Assembly: GCF_000430505.1 (NCBI RefSeq)
Contig: NZ_AUMD01000012.1
Location: 124,001-188,000 of the forward strand
Direction: 5' to 3'
DNA: 64,000 nucleotides
Source: Eisenibacter elegans DSM 3317
GTDB taxonomy: Bacteria; Bacteroidota; Bacteroidia; Cytophagales; Microscillaceae
In this document: positions 7,676-16,313 of the stretch, in pieces
Numbering within the stretch: the first letter of the stretch is position 1
Layout of the letters: the number at the start of each line of letters is the position of its first letter
Program-made: the position numbers and the translations under genes
Notes under the pieces: generated by a model
The model's input: the letters and a program-made list of their open reading frames with translations, nothing else
The model's database searches: none
Told to the model about the DNA's origin: nothing

Positions 7676-8392
7676 TTAACTCAGTTGCCGTAGGTACATC
7701 TGAATAGTATTGGCTAGCCCATAATATAGGGCATCACAAATCAGGGCGTGCCCTATGGATACTTCGAGTAGATGGGGTACTTCTTGTTTGAAAAACTTCA
7801 GGTTGTGCAGGTCTAGGTCGTGTCCCGCATTGACCCCCAGCCCCAGCTGGTATGCCAATAAGGCACAGGCTGTATAGGGGGCAACGGCAGCCTTGGGGTC
7901 GGTATGAAATTGCTCGGCATAAGGCCCTGTATATAGCTCGATACGGTCAGCGCCGACCTCAGCAGCCCCCTGTATCATTTCGGGCACAGGGTCTACAAAT
8001 ATCGAAACCCTGCCTGCCCCGGCAGCCTTGAGGTCTTGTATCAGTTGTCGCAAATAGGCCGCATGCGTTACAGTATCCCAGCCACTGTTAGAAGTCAGCA
8101 CATCTGCCGCATCGGGTACCAATGTGGCTTGTGCTGGCTTGACTGCCTTGACGAGCTCAAAATACCGCTCGTCGGGGTTTCCTTCTATATTGAACTCAGT
8201 ATACACTACCGGAGCCAACGCTAAGACATCTTGGCCTCTGATGTGGCGCTCGTCGGGGCGGGGGTGAACCGTGATGCCCTGCGCACCAAAGTGCTGGCAG
8301 TCTTGCGCTACACGCACCACATTGGGGTTGTTGCCACCACGCGCATTGCGCAAGGTCGCCACCTTGTTGATATTCACACTTAGTTTGGTCAT
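7676..8392 (-). CDS. pdxJ: Pyridoxine 5'-phosphate synthase
   Basis: 238 residues, the normal PdxJ length. PdxJ condenses 1-deoxy-xylulose 5-phosphate with 3-amino-2-oxopropyl phosphate to form pyridoxine 5'-phosphate in the DXP-dependent vitamin B6 pathway. Family signatures are all present: LSVNINKVATLRNARGG at the N-terminus, GITVHPRPDERHI (H43, R45, H50), ELYTGPYA, GVNAGHDL and VSIGHALICDAL (phosphate and active-site loops of the TIM barrel). ATG at 8392. The gene diverges from the YqeY-like gene; no other vitamin B6 gene is in the window. Confidence 0.95.
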   Translation of the reverse strand: MTKLSVNINKVATLRNARGGNNPNVVRVAQDCQHFGAQGITVHPRPDERHIRGQDVLALAPVVYTEFNIEGNPDERYFELVKAVKPAQATLVPDAADVLTSNSGWDTVTHAAYLRQLIQDLKAAGAGRVSIFVDPVPEMIQGAAEVGADRIELYTGPYAEQFHTDPKAAVAPYTACALLAYQLGLGVNAGHDLDLHNLKFFKQEVPHLLEVSIGHALICDALYYGLANTIQMYLRQLS

Positions 8393-8461
8393 CAGATTTG
8401 CTTTTATTGTAAATTTGTGCTAAAATTGACATCTTACACCAAAACTAACAAATTGTCCCTA

Positions 8462-8469
8462 TATTTTTG
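8462..8469 (+). promoter_or_regulatory. Candidate -7 element for the YqeY-to-menD gene run
   Basis: TATTTTTG matches TAnnTTTG and lies 37 bp before the ATG at 8507. No convincing TTTG at the expected -33 distance, so confidence is moderate. Confidence 0.45.
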
Positions 8470-8506
8470 TTATCATCTAAGGGACACCCTAAACACCAAT
8501 TTTGTT

Positions 8507-8956
8507 ATGACCCTCAAAGACCAAATCCAAGAAGATATCAAAACGGCTATGAAGGCCAAAGACCAAGACGCGCTCCGTGCCTTGCGCGCCATCAAATCCT
8601 TGCTGATGCTTGAAGAAACGAAGGAAGGTGCCACCGAAATCACGCTCGAAGACGAGATTCGGGTATTGACCAAGGCCGTCAAGCAGCGCAAAGACTCAGC
8701 TGATATCTATACACAACAAAATCGCCCTGATTTGGCCGAGAAAGAGCTTATCGAAGTGGCCTTTATTGAAAAATACCTCCCAAAACAACTTTCGGAGGAG
8801 GAGTTGCGCGGCCGTTTACAAGCCATCATTGCCGAGGTAGGGGCTGCCGGCCTCAAAGATTTGGGCAAGGTCATGGGCCAAGCTACTAAGGCGCTGGCCG
8901 GTCAGGCAGATGGCAAGGCCATCTCGGCTATGGCCAAAGCCCTACTAGGTGCTTAA
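8507..8956 (+). CDS. GatB/YqeY-domain protein
   Basis: 149 residues covering a complete YqeY domain: MTLKDQIQEDIKTAMKAKD at the N-terminus, then EDEIRVLTKAVKQRKDSAD, EKYLPKQLSEEEL and a C-terminal GKVMGQATKALAGQADGKAI. The fold is shared with the tail domain of GatB, which contacts tRNA, but stand-alone YqeY proteins have no firmly assigned function. The ATG at 8507 fits the family start; longer upstream readings do not. It is the first gene of a five-gene same-strand run (gaps 36, 42, 17 and 12 bp) ending with menD. Confidence 0.9.
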   Translation: MTLKDQIQEDIKTAMKAKDQDALRALRAIKSLLMLEETKEGATEITLEDEIRVLTKAVKQRKDSADIYTQQNRPDLAEKELIEVAFIEKYLPKQLSEEELRGRLQAIIAEVGAAGLKDLGKVMGQATKALAGQADGKAISAMAKALLGA

Positions 8957-8992
8957 AACTGTTTTTAACAACCGCTCAAACCTAACAAAGCC

Positions 8993-9493
8993 TTGATACT
9001 CGACATCGTACTCCTGTTTCCTTTTGCTTGGGGCGCATACCAAGGATACAAAAACGGCATCATCCAAGAAATCATTAATTTCTTGCACTTTATGATTGCC
9101 TTTGTTTTGTGCTTTAAGGTATCAGGTATTGTCCTGAAGTTTATAGACAACAACTATTTCAACTTCCATGACAACACCTTTGCCCAGGTGGCCTTTTTCT
9201 TTTCGCTGGGGCTGACCATCATCGCACTCAAACAAATCGGGAGCCACTTCAAAACCGAAACGGACTATGACCTGCCCGGCCAGTGGGATAATATCGTAGG
9301 CGCTATCTTTGGGCTTATCAAATACGCTTTTATCATTAGCTTTGCACTTTGGTTTTTGTCGGCCTTTGGCGTAATGCGCGATGACCTGAGCCGCAACGGT
9401 TTTGTTCACGTCATGGTCGAAAAAATAGGCATCTATGCTGTGGGCGGCAAAAACAAACAAGACATCTCTTTTGCAATCTTACAAGCGCTCTAG
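8993..9493 (+). CDS. CvpA-family membrane protein
   Basis: 166 residues with four hydrophobic segments, beginning with ILDIVLLFPFAWGAYQGYKN and continuing GIIQEIINFLHFMIAFVLC. This first-helix pattern (D-I-x-L-x-x-P-x-x-x-G-x-x-x-G-x-x-x-G-x-I) is typical of the CvpA/colicin V production family. In other bacteria CvpA affects envelope homeostasis; the molecular role is unclear. No ATG is available at the correct position; TTG at 8993 is used, 36 bp after the YqeY-like stop. It is followed by an alpha/beta hydrolase 42 bp downstream. Confidence 0.8.
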   Translation: MILDIVLLFPFAWGAYQGYKNGIIQEIINFLHFMIAFVLCFKVSGIVLKFIDNNYFNFHDNTFAQVAFFFSLGLTIIALKQIGSHFKTETDYDLPGQWDNIVGAIFGLIKYAFIISFALWFLSAFGVMRDDLSRNGFVHVMVEKIGIYAVGGKNKQDISFAILQAL

Positions 9494-9535
9494 GCAAGAG
9501 CCTTGTTTATTTCTGTTTTACAAATTATAGAAGCT

Positions 9536-10300
9536 ATGCCAACCATCCAACAAGACGGAAACTTTACATTCATTGACGAAGGGCAAGGCGAAACCCTGCT
9601 CCTTCTACACGGCCTCTTTGGTGCGCTCAGCAACTGGGAAGGCGTACTCAATGAATATAAACAGAATTACCGCGTAGTCATCCCGATGATGCCCATCTAC
9701 ACGATGCCTGTCAAAAAGGCCGGATTGGAATCACTGACGGATTTTATCGAGTCTTTTGTGGCTTACAAACAACTCACAGACCTGACCCTCTTGGGCAACT
9801 CTTTGGGTGGGCATTTGGCCTTGCTCTATACCTTGCGCCAACAGCAAAACGTAAAACGCCTGATTCTCACAGGCAGCTCCGGCCTCTTTGAAAGCTCTAT
9901 GGGCGGCTCTTACCCCAAGCGAGGTAGCTATGCCTATATCAAAGAACGGGTAGAATATACCTTCTACCGCCCCGAAACAGCCACCAAAGAGCTCGTGGAT
10001 GAGGTGTTTGAAATCACCAACAGCATCAAAAAATGCCTCAGTATTGTGGCCATTGCCAAATCGGCACAGCGACACAATATGGCCACCGAAATAACTAAAA
10101 TACACGTTCCAACGTTATTAATTTGGGGATTGAACGACACCATCACACCGCCCTCCGTAGGGCACGAGTTCCAAAGACTTCTCCCCAACGCTCAACTGCG
10201 ATTTATTGACCAATGCGGACACGCCCCTATGATGGAGCACCCCGAGAAATTCAATACCATCGTCAATGAGTTTTTAGCTCAACCAAGTGTTTTAGCTTGA
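9536..10300 (+). CDS. Alpha/beta hydrolase
   Basis: 254 residues with a full alpha/beta-hydrolase core: oxyanion loop LLLLHGLFGALSNW, nucleophile elbow GNSLGG with Ser89, the acid in WGLNDTITPP, and the catalytic His in QCGHAPMMEHPEKF. The substrate is unknown. Because menD lies two genes downstream, a MenH-like step in menaquinone synthesis is conceivable, but hydrolases of this type are abundant and nothing in the sequence proves it. The ATG at 9536 gives the standard N-terminus; a TTG at 9503 is rejected. The CBS-domain gene starts 17 bp after the stop. Confidence 0.85.
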   Translation: MPTIQQDGNFTFIDEGQGETLLLLHGLFGALSNWEGVLNEYKQNYRVVIPMMPIYTMPVKKAGLESLTDFIESFVAYKQLTDLTLLGNSLGGHLALLYTLRQQQNVKRLILTGSSGLFESSMGGSYPKRGSYAYIKERVEYTFYRPETATKELVDEVFEITNSIKKCLSIVAIAKSAQRHNMATEITKIHVPTLLIWGLNDTITPPSVGHEFQRLLPNAQLRFIDQCGHAPMMEHPEKFNTIVNEFLAQPSVLA

Positions 10301-10317
10301 CCACACACACCTCTGTT

Positions 10318-10983
10318 ATGATAGCGCAAGACCTTATCAATCAAATCATTTCGCCGCTACGCCCCAGCGATACGGTACAGAAAGCCATTGACACGCTCGA
10401 AGATATGCGGGTCAATCATCTGCCTGTCGTAGACCAAGACCGCTACCAAGGGCTCATTAGCGAAGAAATAGCCCTCGGCTACCCCACTCCGGAAGACAGC
10501 CTCGATAAGGTCATGTGGCTATATCCTGATGTGTATGCCTTGGCCAACCAACATTTTTACGATATTCTCAAAATAGCCAGCAACCACAAAATGGATGTGG
10601 TGGCTGTGGTAGATGAGGAACAGCAGTATCTGGGCGTGGTTACGGTCAATGATACCCTGACGGCCTTTGCCGGCTCGATGGCCTTGCAAGAGGTGGGTGG
10701 TATCTTGGTACTAACGATGCACCATCGCGACTATTCGCTGGCCGAAATCAGCCGTTTGGTAGAGTCAAATAATGCCAAGATATTGAGTACCTATATCAGC
10801 CAAAATACCCACGACCCACAACATATCAATGTAACCCTCAAAATCAATCAGGCTGACCTCAGCCGTGTGATTGCTACCTTTGAGCGTTTTGATTATCAAA
10901 TCATTGCCAAATACCACGCTGCCGAGCACTCAGACCTAGAAAAGGAGCGTATCGGCTTATTGCTCAAATATTTGGACTTATAG
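10318..10983 (+). CDS. CBS-pair protein with C-terminal ACT-like domain
   Basis: 221 residues. The N-terminal half is a tandem CBS pair (AQDLINQIISPLRPSDTVQK, ...VNHLPVVD, then VVDEEQQYLGVVTVNDTL). The C-terminal third (from about residue 140: GGILVLTMHHRDYSLAEISR and ...HINVTLKINQADLSRVI) looks like an ACT-type regulatory fold. Such proteins bind adenine nucleotides and act as sensors, in the cytoplasm. ATG at 10318; a TTG overlapping the previous stop is less likely. It lies between the hydrolase and menD with 17- and 12-bp gaps, so it is probably co-expressed. Confidence 0.85.
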   Translation: MIAQDLINQIISPLRPSDTVQKAIDTLEDMRVNHLPVVDQDRYQGLISEEIALGYPTPEDSLDKVMWLYPDVYALANQHFYDILKIASNHKMDVVAVVDEEQQYLGVVTVNDTLTAFAGSMALQEVGGILVLTMHHRDYSLAEISRLVESNNAKILSTYISQNTHDPQHINVTLKINQADLSRVIATFERFDYQIIAKYHAAEHSDLEKERIGLLLKYLDL

Positions 10984-10995
10984 CCCTCCCCCCCA

Positions 10996-12813
10996 GTGAT
11001 ATTACAGCCCTTGATTGACTTGGTGCAGATATGCGCCTTGCACGGCGTGTCGGAGGCGGTGCTTTCGCCCGGTTCTCGTTGTGCGCCGCTGACAATAGCC
11101 TTTGCACGACACCCCCGCATCCATACTCGAACGATTGCCGATGAGCGCAGTGCTGCCTACATCGCCCTTGGGCTAGCTCAAGAGGCTATCCGGCATAGCC
11201 TGCTCCAAAAACCTAGCGCTGAGGCTAGGCCTGCGCCAGTGGTATTGGTCTGTACTTCGGGTACTGCGGCGCTCAACTATGCACCAGCAGTAGCAGAGGC
11301 TTATTACCAACAAGTGCCGCTCTTGGTACTGACCGCCGACCGCCCTCCCGAGTGGATAGACCAGCAAGACGGGCAGGCCATCCGCCAAAACCAACTCTAT
11401 GGCCTACACGCTAAGGCGGCCTATACGCTGCCAGCAGATTATGAGCACCCTGATGCCACATGGCATATAGAGCGGGTAGTCAATGAAGCGCTGATAGCTG
11501 CCAGTACGGCCCCCTATGGCCCAGTGCATATCAATGTGCCTATCAGGGAGCCTTTTTATCCTAGCCAAGGGGAAGAAATGCATTTTCGCCAGGGAGTCAA
11601 ACACTTGCGCCCTTATCATACGCGCCGCACAGTACCCAAGGAAGCTTGGATAGACTTGATGGATATTTGGGAAGAGACCGAGCGCATTCTGGTGGTAGCA
11701 GGGCAAATGCCGCATAACCCCCGTTTGATAGAGGCCTTGGCACACCTAATGGCCGATTATCAGATTCCTGTTGTGGCGGATACTACTGCCAACTTACAGG
11801 AGTTACCAGACGTAATCCGGCATCACGACTTGTTTTTGGCCAATGTAGATACCCAAACCATCAAGGCGCTTAAACCAGAGCTCTTGGTTACTATGGGGCA
11901 ATCATTGCTGTCTAAGCCGCTCAAACAGTTTCTTCGGCAAGCTGCTCCATCACAACATTGGCACATACAAGAGGGCTTTCCTGTACCAGACCCCTTCCGC
12001 AGCCTCAGCCATTGGATTCCGATGGATGCAGAAGACTTCTTTGTACAGCTCTTCGCTGACCTTGACTTCAGGCACTTGCTCGAAACCGAACACGATGACC
12101 CTGCTGGCTATGCTGCCGCGTGGCAGCAGTACGAAAAGCAGGCGATGCGCCCTCTATTTGGGCAATTGCGTCATCAACCTACTCCCTTACATGAGGCTTG
12201 GGTGGTTGGCAATCTGATTGGCCTGCTCCCCCAAAACACCCTTTTACACGCAGCCAACAGTATGGCGGTGCGTTATCTCAACCTTTGGGGCATTCCGGCA
12301 GGGCGAGGTATCATCATCAGTGCCAATAGGGGTACTAGCGGTATCGATGGCTGTACTTCTACCGCCGTTGGGGCGGCCTTAGCCAACCCAGATCTGCCGG
12401 TAGTATTGATTACGGGTGATGTAGCCTTTTTTTATGATAGCAATGGCTTGTGGCACAATTACTTGCCAAAAAATTTACGCATCTTATTGCTCAATAATCA
12501 AGGTGGGGGAATCTTCCGAATTATCCCCGGCTCGCGCTCACAGCCAGAGTTAGATGAGTACTTCGAAACCCGCCAACAAGCCCGCGCTCAAGGAATAGCT
12601 CAAACCTTTGGCTTGGACTATCAGGCTGTCTCACAAGCCGATATGCTGTCGGAAGCTCTAGATTGGCTGCTGGCATCTGCTACCCCTACAGCGCGCTTGT
12701 TAGAAGTATCTGTAGATAGCAGTGCCAACGCAGCCGCTTTTGTACAATTCAAACAAGAGGCTACCCCAGGTTTTTTGCTCCGCAACGAGGACAGGAGTGA
12801 GACTCAACAATGA
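10996..12813 (+). CDS. menD: SEPHCHC synthase, menaquinone biosynthesis
   Basis: 605 residues. MenD is a thiamine-diphosphate enzyme that joins isochorismate with 2-oxoglutarate, the first committed step to menaquinone. Typical signatures: VLSPGSRCAPLTIAF, Glu50 in ADERSAAYIALGLAQ (the cofactor-activating Glu), TSGTAALNYAPAVAEAYYQ, PLLVLTADRP, and the C-terminal SANRGTSGIDGCTSTAVGAA and ITGDVAFFYDSNGL (ThDP/metal binding). Slightly longer than the E. coli enzyme. The start is GTG at 10996, 12 bp after the CBS gene. No other men gene is in the window. Confidence 0.95.
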   Translation: MILQPLIDLVQICALHGVSEAVLSPGSRCAPLTIAFARHPRIHTRTIADERSAAYIALGLAQEAIRHSLLQKPSAEARPAPVVLVCTSGTAALNYAPAVAEAYYQQVPLLVLTADRPPEWIDQQDGQAIRQNQLYGLHAKAAYTLPADYEHPDATWHIERVVNEALIAASTAPYGPVHINVPIREPFYPSQGEEMHFRQGVKHLRPYHTRRTVPKEAWIDLMDIWEETERILVVAGQMPHNPRLIEALAHLMADYQIPVVADTTANLQELPDVIRHHDLFLANVDTQTIKALKPELLVTMGQSLLSKPLKQFLRQAAPSQHWHIQEGFPVPDPFRSLSHWIPMDAEDFFVQLFADLDFRHLLETEHDDPAGYAAAWQQYEKQAMRPLFGQLRHQPTPLHEAWVVGNLIGLLPQNTLLHAANSMAVRYLNLWGIPAGRGIIISANRGTSGIDGCTSTAVGAALANPDLPVVLITGDVAFFYDSNGLWHNYLPKNLRILLLNNQGGGIFRIIPGSRSQPELDEYFETRQQARAQGIAQTFGLDYQAVSQADMLSEALDWLLASATPTARLLEVSVDSSANAAAFVQFKQEATPGFLLRNEDRSETQQ

Positions 12814-12963
12814 TATTCCAGTTTTTTTAACTATTTTTAGGGCAATTTGCAATTAACCAACAATCTTTAGCCTCCTCATACCACGATTCTCCACAGATTT
12901 TGGGTGCTTAGGCGGGTATTTGTGCCAAATAATTGTTTTCTTTGCCCTCATATTGAAAGGCTT

Positions 12964-13962
12964 ATGTATTATTCAAAAATTACCGGACTGGGGTACTATG
13001 TACCCGAAAACATCGTTACCAACCACGATTTGGAAAAATATATGGATACAAGCGATGCTTGGATTCGTGAGCGCAGCGGGATAGAGCAGCGCCGTTTTTT
13101 TAAAGAAGGTGAGGATACTGTGGCTACTATGGGAGCCAAGGCCAGCAGCATCGCCCTAGAGCGCGCAGGTATCAGCCCCGAAGAGGTCGATATGATTGTA
13201 TTTGCTACCCTGAGCCCCGATTATAATTTCCCCGGCTCAGGGGTTTTGTTGCAGCGTTTGCTGCCTTTTCGTGAGATAGCCGCCCTCGACATCCGCACAC
13301 AGTGTACAGGGTTTATCTACGGATTATCGATTGCAGACCAGTTTATCCGTACGGGGATGTACCGCAATGTGTTGGTGGTAGGCTCAGAGGTACAGTCAAA
13401 TATTTTTGAGAAAAGTACCCGAGGCCGTGATTTTGCCGTACTCTTTGGCGACGGCGCAGGCGCAGTAGTCGTACAACGTACGGAAGACCCTGAGCACCGT
13501 ATTTTGTCAACGCACCTTCATTCTGAAGGAAAATATGCCGAAGACCTGATGTTAGAACACCCGGGCAGTCGCCTACAAGATCGCCTCTGGCCTACGATGG
13601 TAGAAGAGGGCAAACACCTGCCTGTGATGCGTGGTAGTGCGGTATTCAAACACGCCCTCCAGCGCTTCCCCGAAGCCATCATGGAATCTTTGGAAACCAA
13701 CAACTATACCTTGGCAGACTTAGACCTGCTCATCCCGCATCAGGCCAACCTACGTATTTCTAAGGGCGTACAGGAGAAGCTCGGCCTGCGCGATGACCAA
13801 GTATACAACAACATTCAACGCTATGGCAATACTACTGCCGCAACTATCCCTATTGCCTTGGCCGAACTATGGGAGGCCGACCGCCTCAAAGAAGACCAAC
13901 TGATTTGTTTGGCGGCTTTTGGTAGTGGCTTTACCTGGGCCTCTGCACTGATTCGCTGGTAG
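12964..13962 (+). CDS. fabH: Beta-ketoacyl-ACP synthase III (FabH-type)
   Basis: 332 residues, full FabH length. The family starts fatty-acid synthesis by condensing acetyl-CoA or a branched acyl-CoA with malonyl-ACP. The catalytic triad is intact: Cys114 (DIRTQCTGFIYGL), His257 (LIPHQANLRI) and Asn287 (RYGNTTAATIPIAL). The N-terminus KITGLGYYVPENIVTN is canonical. It may be a second FabH copy or a specialised KAS III, since no other fab gene is adjacent. ATG at 12964 is chosen; the upstream extension to 12904 lacks homology. A bidirectional terminator follows. Confidence 0.92.
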   Translation: MYYSKITGLGYYVPENIVTNHDLEKYMDTSDAWIRERSGIEQRRFFKEGEDTVATMGAKASSIALERAGISPEEVDMIVFATLSPDYNFPGSGVLLQRLLPFREIAALDIRTQCTGFIYGLSIADQFIRTGMYRNVLVVGSEVQSNIFEKSTRGRDFAVLFGDGAGAVVVQRTEDPEHRILSTHLHSEGKYAEDLMLEHPGSRLQDRLWPTMVEEGKHLPVMRGSAVFKHALQRFPEAIMESLETNNYTLADLDLLIPHQANLRISKGVQEKLGLRDDQVYNNIQRYGNTTAATIPIALAELWEADRLKEDQLICLAAFGSGFTWASALIRW

Positions 13963-13983
13963 TAAGTTTTTAGCGAAAAAATG

Positions 13984-14021
13984 AAGCCTTTAGTTGAGGA
14001 GCTCCCAGCTAAAGGCTTTTT
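13984..14021. terminator. Bidirectional terminator between convergent genes
   Basis: A 10-bp perfect stem AAGCCTTTAG (13984-13993) / CTAAAGGCTT (14009-14018), followed by T residues on the plus strand and by a run of T on the minus strand (A-rich 13976-13981). It serves both the fabH-type gene and the small minus-strand gene. Confidence 0.75.
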
Positions 14022-14038
14022 CTTTTGTGTTCATACTA

Positions 14039-14254
14039 TTATTTTTTACTTAGAAAAATCACATCTTCAGGAGATTTGAAGTGCAATTTGCCGGTGTCAT
14101 CCCTTACAATGGCCACAACGGTTGAGTCTACAGGATGCTCTCCCCACTCTTCAAAATAGCCTTGTACTTTAGTATACTGTGGCTTTCCTGCCACAATCAT
14201 CAGCGCCTCAAACTCTACTCTGTTCTGCTGCTGCTCATTCAACGTTTTAGACAT
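14039..14254 (-). CDS. Small hypothetical protein, 71 aa
   Basis: 71 residues, soluble, acidic middle, ending KSPEDVIFLSKK. It begins MSKTLNEQQQNRVEFEALMI and contains QGYFEEWGEHPVDSTVVAIV. No family is recognised. The reading frame is convincing because it ends directly against a bidirectional terminator and has coherent composition. The ATG at 14254 is chosen over an upstream start at 14269. It is monocistronic; the neighbouring lysozyme-fold gene diverges across a 439-bp gap. Confidence 0.55.
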   Translation of the reverse strand: MSKTLNEQQQNRVEFEALMIVAGKPQYTKVQGYFEEWGEHPVDSTVVAIVRDDTGKLHFKSPEDVIFLSKK

Positions 14255-14470
14255 TAGGGTGGTATACAATTTAGGTGTGCGAATTATTTCGTTTATGGTA
14301 TCACAAACGAAAATATGCCCAAAAAGTTACTCCAAAAACACATCATAGTTTCGGTTTATCAGCATGCTAATAGGCGGTGGGTTTATTTTGAATAAAAATA
14401 ACAGTTTCATTTTCAGGAAATTAGCCTCAAATCTTCTGAGTTATTTTTTATGTTGCTTGCTGCAAAAAAC

Positions 14471-14500
14471 TTGTTTAAACAAATATTTTCCCTAGCTTTG
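14471..14500 (+). promoter_or_regulatory. Promoter of the lysozyme-fold/SiaB/CbpA operon
   Basis: TTG (14471-14473), 19-bp spacer, TAGCTTTG (14493-14500): matches the Bacteroidota consensus. Transcription would begin near 14507, leaving about 187 nt of leader before the ATG at 14694. The rest of the 14255-14693 gap shows nothing recognisable. Confidence 0.6.
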
Positions 14501-14693
14501 GTACATAACCAGCAAGCACCCCTCTCTCTGTCAAGATAAAGTCCTATTTTGAGACGCAGACTTGTGGAAAATAGCTGTAAGGTATTGTCAAAAAACTAGG
14601 CTAAGCCCAAGGATTTTAGCCCTTATCCATTATATTGCAGACAAAACTCTGTTCGCACACAAAAGCACCTGTTACCTATTTGATGAAACATTT

Positions 14694-15629
14694 ATGGCCT
14701 ATAAGTACTTCTGGATAGCGGCAGTCCTGAGTATAAGTCTAGGATTGTTGTGTTATTGGCCGGCTATCTCTAAGACAGATAGCCGCCATATCGTTGGGGC
14801 AACATCGGGTCTAGCCGATGAAGATAAGCGCTGCCTCAACCTCAAGATGAAGCCTATTCACTTAGGGTACTATGTTCGCCCGGGATTTCAGTACAAACAA
14901 CGCGAGCTAGAAAACTTACGTCTCCCGAGTAAATCTAGTACCAATGGCAAAATTATTGAGGCTCTGCGTTATGAGAATATCAGCGACGCTGTAGAAGCAC
15001 GCTATTGCTTGCCACCCAAGATAATTTTGGCCATTATGATTCAGGAGACACGCGGCCAAGACTGCCTACCCAACGTAACCGGTAACTACTCTTGGGGAGA
15101 TGGCGGCTTCGGCCTCTGTCATATTCAGGGAGTTGTTGGCCGAGAGTATGGTCTCAATACTGTTTGTAATGACCACTGTGGCGAAGCTGACTCCAAGTTC
15201 AAATGCTATAAACACGCCCGTGAATTGGGAATGGCTATGACCTACCTAGACCAATGTGATATGCGCAAGAGTATCTACCGCGACGACCGCCTCCACCCAA
15301 TCCTCAATCTCGATGCTGTGGGGCGTATCTTGGCGCGTAAAGGTGGTGACCCCAAGGAGATGGTTTTTCATTTTAGAGGAGGAACTTGGCAGCAAAAAAA
15401 CGGCTATTGGAAAAACGTAGAACAATTCCGCCTGCAACTCATCAGCTCTTGGCGGCGCGAAAATATCAAACAAGAATTTAACGAACTCAACAAACATATG
15501 CTTATCGACGGCGAATATGTAGACAACCCTTACGAAGCATACATCGCCTATCACCAAGCGCAGAATATCAACTACGGCCTGTGGAACTATGTTGCTATGG
15601 GCGTGTGCGAAAACTGCTGCCAACGGTAA
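14694..15629 (+). CDS. Secreted lysozyme-fold (SLT-like) protein, Cys-rich
   Basis: 312 residues from the ATG at 14694. The N-terminus (MAYKYFWIAAVLSISLGLL) is a signal peptide or anchor. Residues about 105-160 resemble the start of a soluble lytic transglycosylase core: LPPKIILAIMIQETRGQDCL with candidate catalytic Glu118, then GGFGLCHIQGVVGREYGLN. It also has about a dozen cysteines, including a C-terminal CENCC, implying several disulfides or a metal site. It probably acts on peptidoglycan in the periplasm; this is inference. It is first in an operon with SiaB-like (28 bp) and CbpA-like genes. A TTG at 14562 would add 44 residues. Confidence 0.65.
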   Translation: MAYKYFWIAAVLSISLGLLCYWPAISKTDSRHIVGATSGLADEDKRCLNLKMKPIHLGYYVRPGFQYKQRELENLRLPSKSSTNGKIIEALRYENISDAVEARYCLPPKIILAIMIQETRGQDCLPNVTGNYSWGDGGFGLCHIQGVVGREYGLNTVCNDHCGEADSKFKCYKHARELGMAMTYLDQCDMRKSIYRDDRLHPILNLDAVGRILARKGGDPKEMVFHFRGGTWQQKNGYWKNVEQFRLQLISSWRRENIKQEFNELNKHMLIDGEYVDNPYEAYIAYHQAQNINYGLWNYVAMGVCENCCQR

Positions 15630-15657
15630 CCCCTCACCCCACACACCTCCCATAACT

Positions 15658-16302
15658 ATGATGAAACTTAATGTCAACCTCATCAAGTCTGTACTGACCA
15701 TCTATGATGAGCTGCTCAGCAATGGCATCTCCTTGGTATATTTGGGCGAGTTTAGCCAAGACATTACCAAAATGTTTACCTCTATGGCCGAAGAGGATAT
15801 GGACAAAAACCAAGAAAATCCCTCGGTACGCCGCAAAGTATACCATGTGATGGTCGAAACACTCCAAAATCTGGCCAAACACTCCGACGAAATAGCCGAC
15901 CAAAACGAAACCGGGCGCGGCCTCTTTATGATTGGCAAGAAAGATGAAAACTACTATATCATCACGTCTAACCGCATTGCGATTGACAAAAAAATAGAGC
16001 TGGAGTCTGCCCTGCTACAAGTCAATCAAGCAAGCCCCGAAGAGCTCAAGGAAATGTACCGCAAACAAATAAAAGAAGGCAAACTCTCAGAAAAAGGAGG
16101 TGCAGGGCTAGGGCTGATTGATATGGCTCGGAAGGTAGGCGAAAAACTTGACTATCATTTTTTGCCTTATGATGACAACTACTTTTTCTTTGTGCTCAAT
16201 GTGGTGCTGAACAGCAAGAAACTTTCTGGCAAACACATCTCATCTGCAGAGCACGACAACGACAACGAAACACCTGCTGACGAAGCCCCCACCCAAGCAT
16301 AA
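15658..16302 (+). CDS. SiaB-type protein (DUF6272), histidine-kinase-like ATPase fold
   Basis: 214 residues matching the SiaB/DUF6272 family. The ATPase fold is seen in VETLQNLAKHSD (N-box-like Asn) and GAGLGLIDMARKVG (glycine-rich lid). In Pseudomonas, SiaB phosphorylates the anti-sigma-antagonist-like SiaC in a partner switch controlled by the phosphatase SiaA. No SiaC- or SiaA-like gene is nearby here. Two adjacent ATGs (15658 and 15661) are possible. The C-terminal tail from about residue 195 is acidic and Pro-rich. It sits between the lysozyme-fold gene and a DnaJ-type gene (11-bp gap). Confidence 0.8.
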   Translation: MMKLNVNLIKSVLTIYDELLSNGISLVYLGEFSQDITKMFTSMAEEDMDKNQENPSVRRKVYHVMVETLQNLAKHSDEIADQNETGRGLFMIGKKDENYYIITSNRIAIDKKIELESALLQVNQASPEELKEMYRKQIKEGKLSEKGGAGLGLIDMARKVGEKLDYHFLPYDDNYFFFVLNVVLNSKKLSGKHISSAEHDNDNETPADEAPTQA

Positions 16303-16313
16303 CCCAGCGTTCT

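Noticed and set aside
14562-14693. Extended N-terminus of the lysozyme-fold protein
   Set aside because: The ATG at 14694 starts a normal signal peptide; the upstream residues look like untranslated leader.
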